NCBI GenBank assembly: GCA_027488335.1
Contig: JAIYBU010000011.1
Span: 1 to 64,000, forward strand
Length of the DNA stretch: 64,000 nucleotides
Origin: Cytophagaceae bacterium
GTDB lineage: Bacteria; Bacteroidota; Bacteroidia; Cytophagales; Spirosomataceae
Direction of reading: 5' to 3'
The translations under genes were made by a program, and so were the position numbers. Positions 34,465 to 43,824 of this stretch are shown here, piece by piece (position 1 is the stretch's first letter; each line of letters begins with the position of its first letter). Below the pieces are notes generated by a model. That model was given only the letters and a program-made list of their open reading frames with translations, ran no database searches and was not told where the DNA came from.

Positions 34465-37400
34465 ATGCAAAAGTTTTTCATAATAATTTTGTTTTCGATG
34501 GTATTGCTTTCGTGCAAAAAAAACGAAAACTATAAATTTCAATTACTGAGTCCCAAACAAACGGGCATCGACTTCTCGAATGATTTAGTGCCGAGCAAAG
34601 ATTTGAATATCTTCAACTATATGTATTTCTACAACGGTGGCGGTGTTGGAGCTGGCGACTTAAACAACGATGGCTTGGTTGACTTATGCTTCACGTCTAA
34701 CCTCAAAGAAAACAAACTTTACCTCAACAAAGGTGGACTAAAATTTGAAGACATTACTGCCAAAAGTAATTTTAAATCAAACAAAGGTTGGTCAACTGGC
34801 GTATCAATCGTTGATATTAACCAAGATGGAAAACTTGACATTTACATCAGTCAAGTGGGCGATTATGAAGGATTAAAAGGACAAAATCTGCTCTATGTTT
34901 GTCAGAAAATCACCCCCGAAGGCATTCCTGTTTATGAAGAATTATCGAAAGAATACGGCTTAGATTTACGAGGATTCGGCACGCAAGCGGCCTTTTTCGA
35001 CTATGATTTAGATGGCGATTTAGATATGTTTATGCTCAATCACTCGGTGCATAGCAATGGTACTTTCGGAGCAAGAGCAAATTTTGATGGAACGTTTCAC
35101 CCAACAGCGGGCGATAAATTATTTATGGCCGTTAAAGAGGGAGTTTCGTCGCACCCACGATACGTAGATGTAACCCAAAATTCGGGCATTATCGGTACGG
35201 TTTTGGGCTATGGATTGGGCGTGGGCGTGGGCGATGTCAATTTAGATGGCTACCCTGATATGTACATCGGTAATGATTTTCATGAAAACGATTACCTCTA
35301 TATCAATCAAAAAGGTACTGGATTCAAGGACGAAATCAACAGCCAAATGATGCACACGAGCCAGTTTTCGATGGGTGTTGATATTGCCGATATTAATAAT
35401 GATGCTTTCCCTGAAATTGTATCTTTGGATATGCTCCCGAACGACCCCGAAATTTTGAAACGCTCAGAAGGCGACGATGCCTACAATATCTTTAATTACA
35501 AACTAAAACAAGGCTATAACCATCAGTTTTCGAGAAATAACCTCCAATTAAATAACAAAAACGGTACTTTCAGCGAAATTGGAATGTTTGCGGGCATTCA
35601 CGCCACCGATTGGTCGTGGGCATCGCTCTTTGTCGATTTCGATAATGATGGCTACAAAGATTTGTTCGTATCGAACGGCATTGGCAAACGCATGAACGAC
35701 ATCGACTACATTAAATTTGCATCCGATGAAGTCATTCAAGAAAAAATCAGAGAAAAGAAATTTGATGAAACGGATGTTTCGTTGGTTGATAAATTGCCCG
35801 AAATCAAGCTTTTCAATAAGTTCTTTTCTAATCAAGCCAATTTGGCATTCAAGGATGCGGAGTCAGAAATTCTCGACGATAAATTATCATTTTCTAACGG
35901 CTCAGTATATGCTGATTTAGACAATGATGGCGATTTAGACATTATCACCAACAATATCAACGAAAAAGCTTTTATCTACGAAAATTTTGCCAATAAAAAC
36001 AACCCACAAAATAAATCGCTGACGATTTCGCTCAAAGGTGACGCTCAAAATCTCAATGCTATTGGCACAAAATGTTTAGTTTTCAAGAAAGATAAAACCA
36101 TCACTTACGAAAAATTCCCAGTGCGAGGTTTCCAATCAAGTATGGAAATACCGCTCACCGTTGGGCTTGGCAATGCGGCCGATATTGATTCCATTTTAAT
36201 CATTTGGCCAAATAATACGTATCAGAAACTCGATAAATCAAGTTTCGCTAAAAACAAAATTCAAGTCAACTTCACGGTAGGTTTACCCATTTTTGATTAT
36301 AAAACCTTAACTCCTAAAGCAAAAACAGTGGAGTTTCAGAATATTGCCCAACAGATTGGTTTAGAAATTAAGCACGAAGAAAACAATTTTGTGGAGTTTG
36401 ACCGTGAAATCCTGATTCCTAATATGATGTCAACCGAAGGGCCTGCTTTGGCCGTGGCAGATGTCAATCACGATGGTCTGGAAGATGTTTTTGTGGGTTC
36501 GGCACGAGATTTTAAAAGCCAAATTTTACTACAAAAAACCGATGGTAAATTCGCCCGAACAAAACAACCAGCCATCGAAAAAGATAGCCTTTACGAAGAT
36601 GTTGATGCTACTTTTGTCGATGTAAACGCCGACACTCACCTTGATTTGGTGGTAGCTACAGGCGGAAATGAATTCTTTGGTAAAGCACAAAGCCTTACCC
36701 AACGACTTTATCTTAACGATGGCAAAGGAAATTTTACGCTAAAACCCGATGCTTTCAGTGGTATTTACATGACCGCCTCATCAGTCAAACCGATTGATTT
36801 TGATGCCGATGGTAAAATAGATTTATTCATTTCGGGGCGTGCCGTGCCGTGGGATTATGGTACGATTCCTCATTCGTATTTACTCAAAAATGATGGCACG
36901 GGCAAATTCACTGATGTTACGGCCGCCATTGCTCCCGAACTTGCCCAAGCAGGTTTAGTAAAAAACGCTACTTTTGCCGACATGGACAAAGACGGCGACC
37001 AAGATTTACTGTTGGCTTTAGAATGGGATTCGATAACGATGTTTGAAAATAACAAAGGCAAATTCACGAAAAAAGTCCTAAGTCAAGAAAAAGGTTGGTG
37101 GAATTTCACGCTACCATTCGACTTCGATGGCGATGGTGATATGGATATTTTGGCGGGAAATCTGGGGCAAAATAGCCGACTGCAAGCTTCAACTTCACAA
37201 CCTATACGCATGTACGTGAATGATTATGACGGAAATGGAAAAAGAGAGCAAATCCTGACCTATTACCTAAATGGCAAAGAAATTCCGTTTGCCAATAAGT
37301 TGGAGATTGACAAGCAATTGCCAGTTACAAAGAAAAAGTACTTATTGGCCAAAGATTTTGCCAAAGCCAGCATTGCCGATATTGTGGGCAAAGATTTATT

Positions 37401-37800
37401 AAATTCGGCCACATTATTTGAGGCTGATTATTTTAGCAATGCCATTTTGATAAACGATGGCAAAGGAAATTTCACGACCAAACCACTTCCAACCAATGCT
37501 CAGTTTACGCCCTATAACGATGCCCAAATTATTGATGCCAACGGCGATTCGCTACCCGATGTACTACTGATGGGCAACTTCTATGAGTGTAATATTCAGA
37601 TGGGCCGATACGATGCCGACTACGGTACGGTATTGATAAATCGAGGAAAAGGCGACTTTGAAGCTACCCAAATGCAAGGATTAGCAGTTAAAGGTCAAGT
37701 AAGAAGGCTGAAAAAGATAAAAATTGGCAAAGAAGATATTATCTTAGCAGCCAGAAATAACGATTACTTGATGGCAATCAAGCCCAACACAAAAAAATGA
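34465..37800 (+). CDS. FG-GAP/VCBS-repeat lipoprotein with ASPIC/UnbV domain (copy 2)
   Basis: Predicted lipoprotein of 1111 residues, clearly paralogous to the copy at 24656-27964: both begin after the lipobox (here MVLLSCKKN, Cys 17) with a FYNGGGVxxGDxNNDGL block and share the order of FG-GAP loops, the UnbV domain (about residues 525-590; PVRGFQSS...PLTVGLG) and the C-terminal loops. Calcium-type loops such as DYDLDGDLDMF and DFDGDGDMDIL recur 13 or more times. It follows the TonB receptor gene by 57 bp and precedes the flippase gene by 35 bp. Function unknown; location after a TonB module suggests an accessory surface subunit. Confidence 0.9.
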   Translation: MQKFFIIILFSMVLLSCKKNENYKFQLLSPKQTGIDFSNDLVPSKDLNIFNYMYFYNGGGVGAGDLNNDGLVDLCFTSNLKENKLYLNKGGLKFEDITAKSNFKSNKGWSTGVSIVDINQDGKLDIYISQVGDYEGLKGQNLLYVCQKITPEGIPVYEELSKEYGLDLRGFGTQAAFFDYDLDGDLDMFMLNHSVHSNGTFGARANFDGTFHPTAGDKLFMAVKEGVSSHPRYVDVTQNSGIIGTVLGYGLGVGVGDVNLDGYPDMYIGNDFHENDYLYINQKGTGFKDEINSQMMHTSQFSMGVDIADINNDAFPEIVSLDMLPNDPEILKRSEGDDAYNIFNYKLKQGYNHQFSRNNLQLNNKNGTFSEIGMFAGIHATDWSWASLFVDFDNDGYKDLFVSNGIGKRMNDIDYIKFASDEVIQEKIREKKFDETDVSLVDKLPEIKLFNKFFSNQANLAFKDAESEILDDKLSFSNGSVYADLDNDGDLDIITNNINEKAFIYENFANKNNPQNKSLTISLKGDAQNLNAIGTKCLVFKKDKTITYEKFPVRGFQSSMEIPLTVGLGNAADIDSILIIWPNNTYQKLDKSSFAKNKIQVNFTVGLPIFDYKTLTPKAKTVEFQNIAQQIGLEIKHEENNFVEFDREILIPNMMSTEGPALAVADVNHDGLEDVFVGSARDFKSQILLQKTDGKFARTKQPAIEKDSLYEDVDATFVDVNADTHLDLVVATGGNEFFGKAQSLTQRLYLNDGKGNFTLKPDAFSGIYMTASSVKPIDFDADGKIDLFISGRAVPWDYGTIPHSYLLKNDGTGKFTDVTAAIAPELAQAGLVKNATFADMDKDGDQDLLLALEWDSITMFENNKGKFTKKVLSQEKGWWNFTLPFDFDGDGDMDILAGNLGQNSRLQASTSQPIRMYVNDYDGNGKREQILTYYLNGKEIPFANKLEIDKQLPVTKKKYLLAKDFAKASIADIVGKDLLNSATLFEADYFSNAILINDGKGNFTTKPLPTNAQFTPYNDAQIIDANGDSLPDVLLMGNFYECNIQMGRYDADYGTVLINRGKGDFEATQMQGLAVKGQVRRLKKIKIGKEDIILAARNNDYLMAIKPNTKK

Positions 37801-37835
37801 TATTTTGGTGAAATCGTGATAAATAAAATGATAAG

Positions 37836-39350
37836 ATGAGTGTAGTAAAAAAACTGGCGAGCGACACCGCCCTTTATGGTTTAAGTAGTATTGTTGGACG
37901 CTTTCTCAACTGGCTTTTGGTGGCGGTTCATACCCGTGTTTTCGACCAACCCAAACTCCTTGCCGATAACAATCAGCTCTACGTTTGGGTCATTTTATTG
38001 AATATTCTCTATACCTACGGTATGGAAACGGCTTTTTTCCGCTATGCCAAGAAAGAAAACCGCCAAGAATACTTCAACCTGATACTCTCTTACATCATTC
38101 TGACGAGTGTTATTTTTTCGCTTATTATTTTCTTTTTTGCTACACCTATCATCAACTGGATGGGTTTTCCTGGTAAAGAACGCCTCATTGTTTGGTTTGC
38201 CATTATTTTGGCGACTGATGCTATCGCAGCCATTGCTTTTGTAAAATTACGAGCCGAAAATCGAGCAAAACGCTTCGTATTTATTCGTATGACCAATATT
38301 TTCATCAATATCGGGCTAAATGCTTTTTATTTGATGCTTTGTAAATACATCCACGAAGGACTTTTCCTTCAATCATGGAAACCCTTTGCCGATTATTTCT
38401 ACAATACAGCTATCGGTCCCGATTATATCGTTTGGGCTAACTTTATTGCCAGTTTGATTACTATTTTGCTTTTGTGGAGAGAATTTATCGACTTCCGTTT
38501 TAGCTACGATTTCCAAAAATTCAAGCCTGTGCTAATCTACGCTTACCCACTACTTATCATGGGTTTGGCAGGGGCAGTTAATCAAACTGCCGACCGTTTG
38601 ATGTTTATCAAAATACTTCCCGAAGGGTTTTATAAAGGTCTTACGAGCGACGATGCCTTCAGTATCTACGCAAATGTTTATAAACTTTCGATTTTTATGT
38701 TACTCGTGGTGCAGGCGTATCGCTACGCAGCCGACCCTTTCTTTTTCTCGAAAGCCGAAGATAAAAACTCTCCTTCGATGCTCGCTCTCGCCACCAAATG
38801 GTTTACTATTGCTTGTGTACTGATTTGGGTGGGCGTAAGTATCAACATTGATTTAATTAGTTTGATTTTGGGTAAGAATTACCGCTCGGGTATCATCGTA
38901 GTGCCAATTTTACTGCTGGCCAATCTGTTTATTGGGGTTTACCAAAATATTTCCATGTGGTTTAAACTGAGCGATAAAACCTATTTTGGCACCTATTTTA
39001 CCATCATCGGAATGGTCATTACGGTTATTCTAAACATCATTCTGATTCCGATTTTGGGCTATGTTGGCTGTGCCATTACATTTGCTATTTCATCGTTTAT
39101 CATGATGGTGCTTTGCTATTATTACGGGCAAAAACACTACCCAATTCCGTATGACATTAGTTCTGTTATTACTTATTTAGTTATTGCAGCAATCTTTATT
39201 GTTATTTCTTGGCAAATCAAAATTGATAATCTACTATTCTCGATTCCATTTCATCTATTACTAACCATGCTTTTTGTGCTTGGAATCGTCGTTTCTGAAC
39301 GTACAAGTTTGGGCATTCGCTTTGGCAAATCGAAGAAAAACATAGACTAA
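37836..39350 (+). CDS. Polysaccharide flippase (Wzx/MATE-like, oligosaccharide transporter)
   Basis: Integral membrane protein of 504 residues with about 12-14 helices, of the polysaccharide biosynthesis/flippase family that moves lipid-linked glycans across the inner membrane. The N-terminus SDTALYGLSSIVGRFLNWLLVAVHTRVF is typical of Bacteroidota members. It overlaps the glycosyltransferase frame (stop TAA shares a base with ATG 39350) and starts a three-gene unit with glycosyltransferase and SDR genes. It may ride on transcripts of the upstream locus, 35 bp away. Confidence 0.88.
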   Translation: MSVVKKLASDTALYGLSSIVGRFLNWLLVAVHTRVFDQPKLLADNNQLYVWVILLNILYTYGMETAFFRYAKKENRQEYFNLILSYIILTSVIFSLIIFFFATPIINWMGFPGKERLIVWFAIILATDAIAAIAFVKLRAENRAKRFVFIRMTNIFINIGLNAFYLMLCKYIHEGLFLQSWKPFADYFYNTAIGPDYIVWANFIASLITILLLWREFIDFRFSYDFQKFKPVLIYAYPLLIMGLAGAVNQTADRLMFIKILPEGFYKGLTSDDAFSIYANVYKLSIFMLLVVQAYRYAADPFFFSKAEDKNSPSMLALATKWFTIACVLIWVGVSINIDLISLILGKNYRSGIIVVPILLLANLFIGVYQNISMWFKLSDKTYFGTYFTIIGMVITVILNIILIPILGYVGCAITFAISSFIMMVLCYYYGQKHYPIPYDISSVITYLVIAAIFIVISWQIKIDNLLFSIPFHLLLTMLFVLGIVVSERTSLGIRFGKSKKNID

Positions 39351-39354
39351 TGTT

Positions 39355-39383
39355 AAGGAAGACTCGCAAGCGAAATCTTCCTT
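39355..39383. repeat. Small palindrome at the glycosyltransferase start
   Basis: AAGGAAGA at 39355-39362 and TCTTCCTT at 39376-39383 pair perfectly around a 13-base loop with CTCGCAAGCG. It lies between the two possible start codons of the glycosyltransferase gene and could hide or expose the second. Confidence 0.5.
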
Positions 39384-39397
39384 CTAAATTTCCTCTC

Positions 39398-40276
39398 ATG
39401 AATACCGAATTTTCTATTATCATATTATCTTTCAACGAAGAGCAGCACCTTCCTCGATTACTTGAGTCTATCAAAGAACTCAATGCCGAAACGTTTATAC
39501 TTGATTCAGGAAGCACCGACCGAACACTCGAAATTGCAGCAAGTTATGGAGCAATCGTTAAATATAATAAGTTCGAAAATCATCCAAAACAATGGGATTT
39601 TGCTCTAAAGAACTTCCCAGTAAAAACCCCTTGGACAATCGGCCTTGATTCCGACCACATTGTGCTGCCCGAATTATTGGAGATGCTGAAAAACTTCAAG
39701 GATTCAAACACACCAGCCGATGTCAACGGAATTTTCTTTAATCGAAAAAACTATTTTAAGGGTCGCTGGCTCAAACACGGAGGATATTTTCCGAAATATC
39801 TGATGAAAATGTTTCGCACGGGTGTGGGGTTTTCCGACCTTAATGAAAATATGGACCACCGTTTTGTGGCCGAAGGCAAAAATATTGTTTGGGACAAAGG
39901 ATATTTGAAAGAAGAAAACCTAAAGGAAAACCGCATCAGTTTTTGGATTGAAAAACACAACCGATACAGCGACCAAGTAGCTCGTGAAGAAATCGAAAGA
40001 AAGAAACAATTACGTAATCAGACAATTCAACCCAAATTCTTCGGCAACCCCGACCAACGAGTGGCATTTTTGAAGAAAATCTGGTGGGATATGCCACTTT
40101 TTGTGCGTCCGTTTATCTATTTTTTCCACCGATATTTTATTCAACTCGGTATTCTTGATGGCAAAGAAGGCATGATTTTCCACTTTCTACAAGCCCTTTG
40201 GTTTAGATTTGTGGTCGATGTTAAGATTTTTGAATTAGAAAGTGAAGAAAAGCAGCAAAACGAAGCAAACAAATGA
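39398..40276 (+). CDS. Glycosyltransferase family 2 (WaaE-like)
   Basis: Inverting GT2 enzyme, 292 residues. The GT-A start FSIIILSFNEEQHLPRLLES is followed by LDSGSTDRT and the DxD-type GLDSDH near residue 95, the metal and sugar-nucleotide site. It most resembles the WaaE/KdtX group that adds a sugar to the LPS core, so an envelope glycan role is inferred. I preferred ATG 39398, where the family N-terminus starts; the upstream ATG 39350 (overlapping the flippase stop) adds 16 basic residues encoded by a palindrome. It overlaps the SDR gene by ATGA. Confidence 0.85.
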   Translation: MNTEFSIIILSFNEEQHLPRLLESIKELNAETFILDSGSTDRTLEIAASYGAIVKYNKFENHPKQWDFALKNFPVKTPWTIGLDSDHIVLPELLEMLKNFKDSNTPADVNGIFFNRKNYFKGRWLKHGGYFPKYLMKMFRTGVGFSDLNENMDHRFVAEGKNIVWDKGYLKEENLKENRISFWIEKHNRYSDQVAREEIERKKQLRNQTIQPKFFGNPDQRVAFLKKIWWDMPLFVRPFIYFFHRYFIQLGILDGKEGMIFHFLQALWFRFVVDVKIFELESEEKQQNEANK

Positions 40277-41115
40277 GTAAATCAATAAGTATTTTGGGTT
40301 GCGGCTGGTTAGGATTACCGCTCGGGAGACACCTTTCAGAGAAAGGTTATTCAGTCAAAGGAAGTACAACTAAGGAGGAAAAGTTAATTATTTTATCTGA
40401 AAATGGCATTAACGCTTTTCGTATTCAACTTAATCCACAAATTGTTGGCGAAAATGTGGATAACTTTCTGAATTCAGAAACCCTGTTAATAAACATTCCA
40501 CCACGCATCAGCTTACAAAAAGTTGATGCCCACGTAGAGCAAATTTCTAATTTGATTACGCACATAAAAACATCTTCCATCAAAAATATAATCTATACAA
40601 GTTCAACTTCTGTTTACCCCGAATTGAATAGAGAAGTATTTGAAGAAGATGTGATTACACCCGAGCAATCGGCCAGCCCGACGATGGTCAAAGCAGAAAA
40701 ATTATTACTTGCTTTGTGGAAAGAATCTTCGATTAATCTAACAATTCTACGCTGCGGCGGACTAATGGGTTACGACCGAATTCCTGCCAAATATTTTGCG
40801 GGTTGGAAAGGTCTCACAACTGGCGATATTCAAGTAAACTATGTGCATCGTGATGATGTAATCAAGATTATCGAAACAATCATTGAAAACAATATTTGGA
40901 ACGAAACCTTCAATATTGTTTCGCCAATTCACCCCACAAGAAAAGAAATTTACGCTAAAAACTGCGAAGAACTGGGCTTCGAAATGCCCGAATTTGTAGT
41001 TCCTACCGAGCCTCAACCATTTAAGATTATTAGCCCTAAAAAATGGCTCGAATGTTCAAAATACGAATTTATCTACGCAAACCCCTTAGATTATTACTAC
41101 AAACGACCTAATTAA
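40273..41115 (+). CDS. NAD(P)-dependent epimerase/dehydratase family protein (YeeZ-like SDR)
   Basis: An extended-SDR-type Rossmann protein of 280 residues. The dinucleotide motif is ILGCGWLGLPLG at the N-terminus (GxGxxG variant), and YTSSTSVYP near residue 112 marks the SDR core, but the usual YxxxK is not obvious. Similar proteins are annotated YeeZ or sugar-nucleotide epimerase-like; the reaction is not known. It is translationally coupled to the glycosyltransferase gene (ATGA overlap) and its 3' end overlaps the convergent merC-like gene by 4 bp. Confidence 0.8.
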   Translation: MSKSISILGCGWLGLPLGRHLSEKGYSVKGSTTKEEKLIILSENGINAFRIQLNPQIVGENVDNFLNSETLLINIPPRISLQKVDAHVEQISNLITHIKTSSIKNIIYTSSTSVYPELNREVFEEDVITPEQSASPTMVKAEKLLLALWKESSINLTILRCGGLMGYDRIPAKYFAGWKGLTTGDIQVNYVHRDDVIKIIETIIENNIWNETFNIVSPIHPTRKEIYAKNCEELGFEMPEFVVPTEPQPFKIISPKKWLECSKYEFIYANPLDYYYKRPN

Positions 41116-41498
41116 TGAGAATGACAAGCACGGCGATGAGAGTTCCAGTTGATGTAATAGGCCAATGCCATCACTAAAGCCCCCGTAACATTGAAAAGAG
41201 TTTCGTATGAACCTTTGGCTAAGAATAGACCTGCAACATTGAAGCAAAGAGCGATAACTAAAAGTCGAAGAGGCAAAGGATTTTGATGATTTCGGTAGTC
41301 TTTAATCAATAAGAAAATGGCCAAAACGGCACTTGCACCAATTAAATACATTTCTGACTTTTCGCTTAAAAAACTTTCTCCCAAAAATGGTAAGGCAGTC
41401 ATCAAAAAAGGCATCGCCAAGCAATGAATCGTGCAAAGCACCGAAAGCCATAAGCCAACTTTATTAAGTGTATGGTAATGAGTGAATATTTTCCGCAT
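41112..41498 (-). CDS. MerC domain-containing membrane protein
   Basis: A 128-residue inner-membrane protein with four predicted helices of the MerC family. The first helix carries the paired cysteines LCTIHCLAMP, the hallmark metal-binding site, and the C-terminus ends with a His/Cys-rich tail (HRRACHSH). MerC was defined in mercury uptake, but in Bacteroidota the family is usually linked to zinc or other metal homeostasis. The paired palindromic boxes at 41536-41579 upstream of its start suggest control by a Fur-family repressor, most likely Zur; that is inference. Confidence 0.85.
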   Translation of the reverse strand: MRKIFTHYHTLNKVGLWLSVLCTIHCLAMPFLMTALPFLGESFLSEKSEMYLIGASAVLAIFLLIKDYRNHQNPLPLRLLVIALCFNVAGLFLAKGSYETLFNVTGALVMALAYYINWNSHRRACHSH

Positions 41499-41535
41499 AG
41501 AAAACTTGAAAAGTTATTAGGAGCAGTTTTTTGAC

Positions 41536-41579
41536 TGCAATAGTGTTGCAAATATAAGTATTAATGCAACACTATTGCA
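41536..41579 (-). promoter_or_regulatory. Paired palindromic operator upstream of merC-like gene
   Basis: TGCAATAGTGTTGCA at 41536-41550 and its exact reverse complement TGCAACACTATTGCA at 41565-41579. Each box is itself a 5-5-5 dyad TGCAA-N5-TTGCA, a form used by Fur-family regulators. Centres are 29 bp apart. The boxes lie 38-81 bases upstream of the merC-like start codon, where the promoter must be. Confidence 0.75.
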
Positions 41580-41610
41580 AATATTTTGGTTCAAGTTTGA
41601 GTAAATATTC

Positions 41611-42426
41611 TTAGTAAGACTCTTTTTCGTTCGGGAAATCGGATGATTTCACATCTTTTGTATAATTCATCACGGCTTCAGTCATAATTGTATGCAAATC
41701 TGCATAACGACGTAAAAAACGAGGTGAAAAATCTTTGTTGATACCTAACATATCATGTACGACCAAAATTTGACCATCACAACCATTTCCTGCTCCAATT
41801 CCGATGGTTGGAATGGCGACTGATTCTGTTACTTCCTTAGCAAGGTTGGCTGGAATTTTCTCCAAAACCATTCCAAAACAACCTACGTCATTGAGCATTT
41901 TAGCATTAGCCATGAGCTGTTCGGCTTCTTCTTCTTCTTTGGCACGCACGGCATACGTCCCGAATTTGTAGATAGATTGTGGCGTAAGTCCTAAATGGCC
42001 CATCACTGGAATACCCGCACTTAAAATACGTTCGATAGATTCTTTTATCTCAATTCCACCTTCCAATTTTACAGCGTGTCCGCCCGACTCTTTCATGATT
42101 CTGATGGCCGAACGCAAAGCTTCTTCCGAATTTCCTTGGTATGAACCAAAGGGCAAATCAACCACAACTAAGGCTCTTTTTACCCCCTTCACAACGGCTT
42201 GTGCGTGATAAATCATGTTATCAAGCGTAATTGGCAGTGTAGTTTCGTGACCTGCCATGACGTTTGAGGCCGAATCTCCCACTAAAATAAGTTCAACACC
42301 CGCCGCATCGACGATTTTTGCCATCGAATAGTCATACGAAGTCAAACAGGCAATTTTCTCGCCTTTGCGTTTCATTTCTTGGAGCGTATGCGTGGTGATA
42401 CGCTTAATTTCGTTATGTACAGACAT
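41611..42426 (-). CDS. panB: 3-methyl-2-oxobutanoate hydroxymethyltransferase
   Basis: First enzyme of pantothenate synthesis; transfers a hydroxymethyl group from methylene-THF to 2-oxoisovalerate, forming ketopantoate. The 271-residue product has the metal and substrate motifs [26 protein letters not shown], and [14 protein letters not shown] with catalytic Glu nearby (PTIGIGAG). It is full length. panC is not in the window. Upstream lies a 33-bp palindrome. Confidence 0.96.
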   Translation of the reverse strand: MSVHNEIKRITTHTLQEMKRKGEKIACLTSYDYSMAKIVDAAGVELILVGDSASNVMAGHETTLPITLDNMIYHAQAVVKGVKRALVVVDLPFGSYQGNSEEALRSAIRIMKESGGHAVKLEGGIEIKESIERILSAGIPVMGHLGLTPQSIYKFGTYAVRAKEEEEAEQLMANAKMLNDVGCFGMVLEKIPANLAKEVTESVAIPTIGIGAGNGCDGQILVVHDMLGINKDFSPRFLRRYADLHTIMTEAVMNYTKDVKSSDFPNEKESY

Positions 42427-42443
42427 AGAATATTATGTTTAAA

Positions 42444-42476
42444 AACGTTGGCAAGGTTTAAAACCTTGCCAACGTT
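42444..42476. repeat. Perfect 33-bp palindrome between EnvC-like and panB genes
   Basis: AACGTTGGCAAGGTTT at 42444-42459 and its exact reverse complement at 42461-42476 with a single-base centre. It sits between the EnvC-like stop and panB start, both on the minus strand, so it could act as a terminator of the first or as a leader hairpin of the second. There is no T-run of note. Confidence 0.7.
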
Positions 42477-42492
42477 AAATGATTATCTCAAG

Positions 42493-43773
42493 TTATCTCG
42501 GAATAAGCCACCCTTCAGGGTTTAGATGCTGACTATTGTGCCAAATTTGAAAATTTATTTCAGTTGCACCACCCGACTCACCCGCAGTTCCGATGGTTTC
42601 TTTTGCCCCTACTTTTTGTCCTACCGATAGAAAAATCTGTTTTAAATTGGCATAAACCGTGAAATATTCACCATGCTGAATCAAGACAACATTACCAAGT
42701 CCAGGAATCTCCGTTATGTCTTTTACTTCTCCTGCATAAACCGAACGTACGGTAGCACTGGCCGAAGTCTGAATATCAATACCATTATTGTTTATCAAAA
42801 CACCATTTAAAACTGGGTGTTCTTTTATACCAAATCTATCCGAAATAAAACCTCGCTGAACGGGCCACGGCAAACGTGCCTTTGAGGCAGCAAAAGATTT
42901 TCCGAGAGCGGTTTCTTCATCGTCTAAATCTTTAGTAGCTTTCTTGATTATTGGTTTCTTTACTTTATTTTTAGCCAATTTTGCTTCTCGGTCTTGTTTC
43001 AATTCTCGTTCACGATTCTTACGGGCAATCTCCCGTTCTACCACAGCCGCAATAGAAGATTCGAGTTTACTCACCGATTTTTTTGTCGCCTCAATCTCTT
43101 TTCTCAAATCCTTTTCCTTTTTAGATAACTCTCCCACCATTTCTGTCTGACGGCTTTTGAGTTGTTCGAGGTATTGAGCTTCGGTCAGTTTTGCCGAAAT
43201 TATTCGTTTTTTATCTGATTTTTTCCCTTCTAAGTTTGCTTGTCGTTCACGCAATAAAGCCACCACTTTCATCATCTGTGCTACTTGCGACTTTCGGTTA
43301 TCGGTATATTGTTGAAGATATTTATACCTCATTATGAGGTCATTGAACGATGATGATGAGAATAAAAAACTAAGCTGATTTACTTTTCCACTAATTTTTG
43401 ATGCTCCATAAAGCATGGCAGCATATTCTCGTTGAAGGGTATCGAGTTTTTGTTCAAGTCCTTGTTTTGCTCCAATAATGTCTTGCATTTCCATATCAAT
43501 CAGCTCCATGTCTTGCTCCATGAGGCCAATTTGCTCTTCTTGCGACGAAATCTGTTCTTTGATTGCCTTGATTTTTCCGACCGTTACTTCTTTCTTTTCT
43601 TTGGTACTTTCAAGTGCTTGTTTGGTTTCGGCAATTTTTTCGAGGTTTCTTCGCTTTTCGTTTTCGAGTTGAGCTCTGCTCTTTTTCCTGCGTTGAGCAA
43701 AAGTGTCAGTACCCGAAAGCGTACTTATCACAAAAACGCCAATAAAAAAATAGATAAAGGTTCTAAGAGCCAT
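42493..43773 (-). CDS. EnvC-like murein hydrolase activator (degenerate LytM/M23 domain)
   Basis: Exported protein of 426 residues: signal peptide to about residue 26, a long coiled coil (about 35-260) and a C-terminal LytM/M23 domain from about 310. Catalytic zinc ligands are lost: the HxGxD motif reads NNGID (Asn329, Asp333), the YAHL site reads YANL and the HxH site reads EIN. It therefore cannot be a normal zinc endopeptidase and fits EnvC-type activators of amidases at division. I chose ATG 43773 because it starts the signal peptide; ATG 43806 is possible. It lies 51 bp after the DUF4292 gene. Confidence 0.87.
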   Translation of the reverse strand: MALRTFIYFFIGVFVISTLSGTDTFAQRRKKSRAQLENEKRRNLEKIAETKQALESTKEKKEVTVGKIKAIKEQISSQEEQIGLMEQDMELIDMEMQDIIGAKQGLEQKLDTLQREYAAMLYGASKISGKVNQLSFLFSSSSFNDLIMRYKYLQQYTDNRKSQVAQMMKVVALLRERQANLEGKKSDKKRIISAKLTEAQYLEQLKSRQTEMVGELSKKEKDLRKEIEATKKSVSKLESSIAAVVEREIARKNRERELKQDREAKLAKNKVKKPIIKKATKDLDDEETALGKSFAASKARLPWPVQRGFISDRFGIKEHPVLNGVLINNNGIDIQTSASATVRSVYAGEVKDITEIPGLGNVVLIQHGEYFTVYANLKQIFLSVGQKVGAKETIGTAGESGGATEINFQIWHNSQHLNPEGWLIPR

Positions 43774-43824
43774 TACGGGTAAGGAAGATTTTATTTCGTC
43801 AGACATTCGGTACAGACGAAGCGT

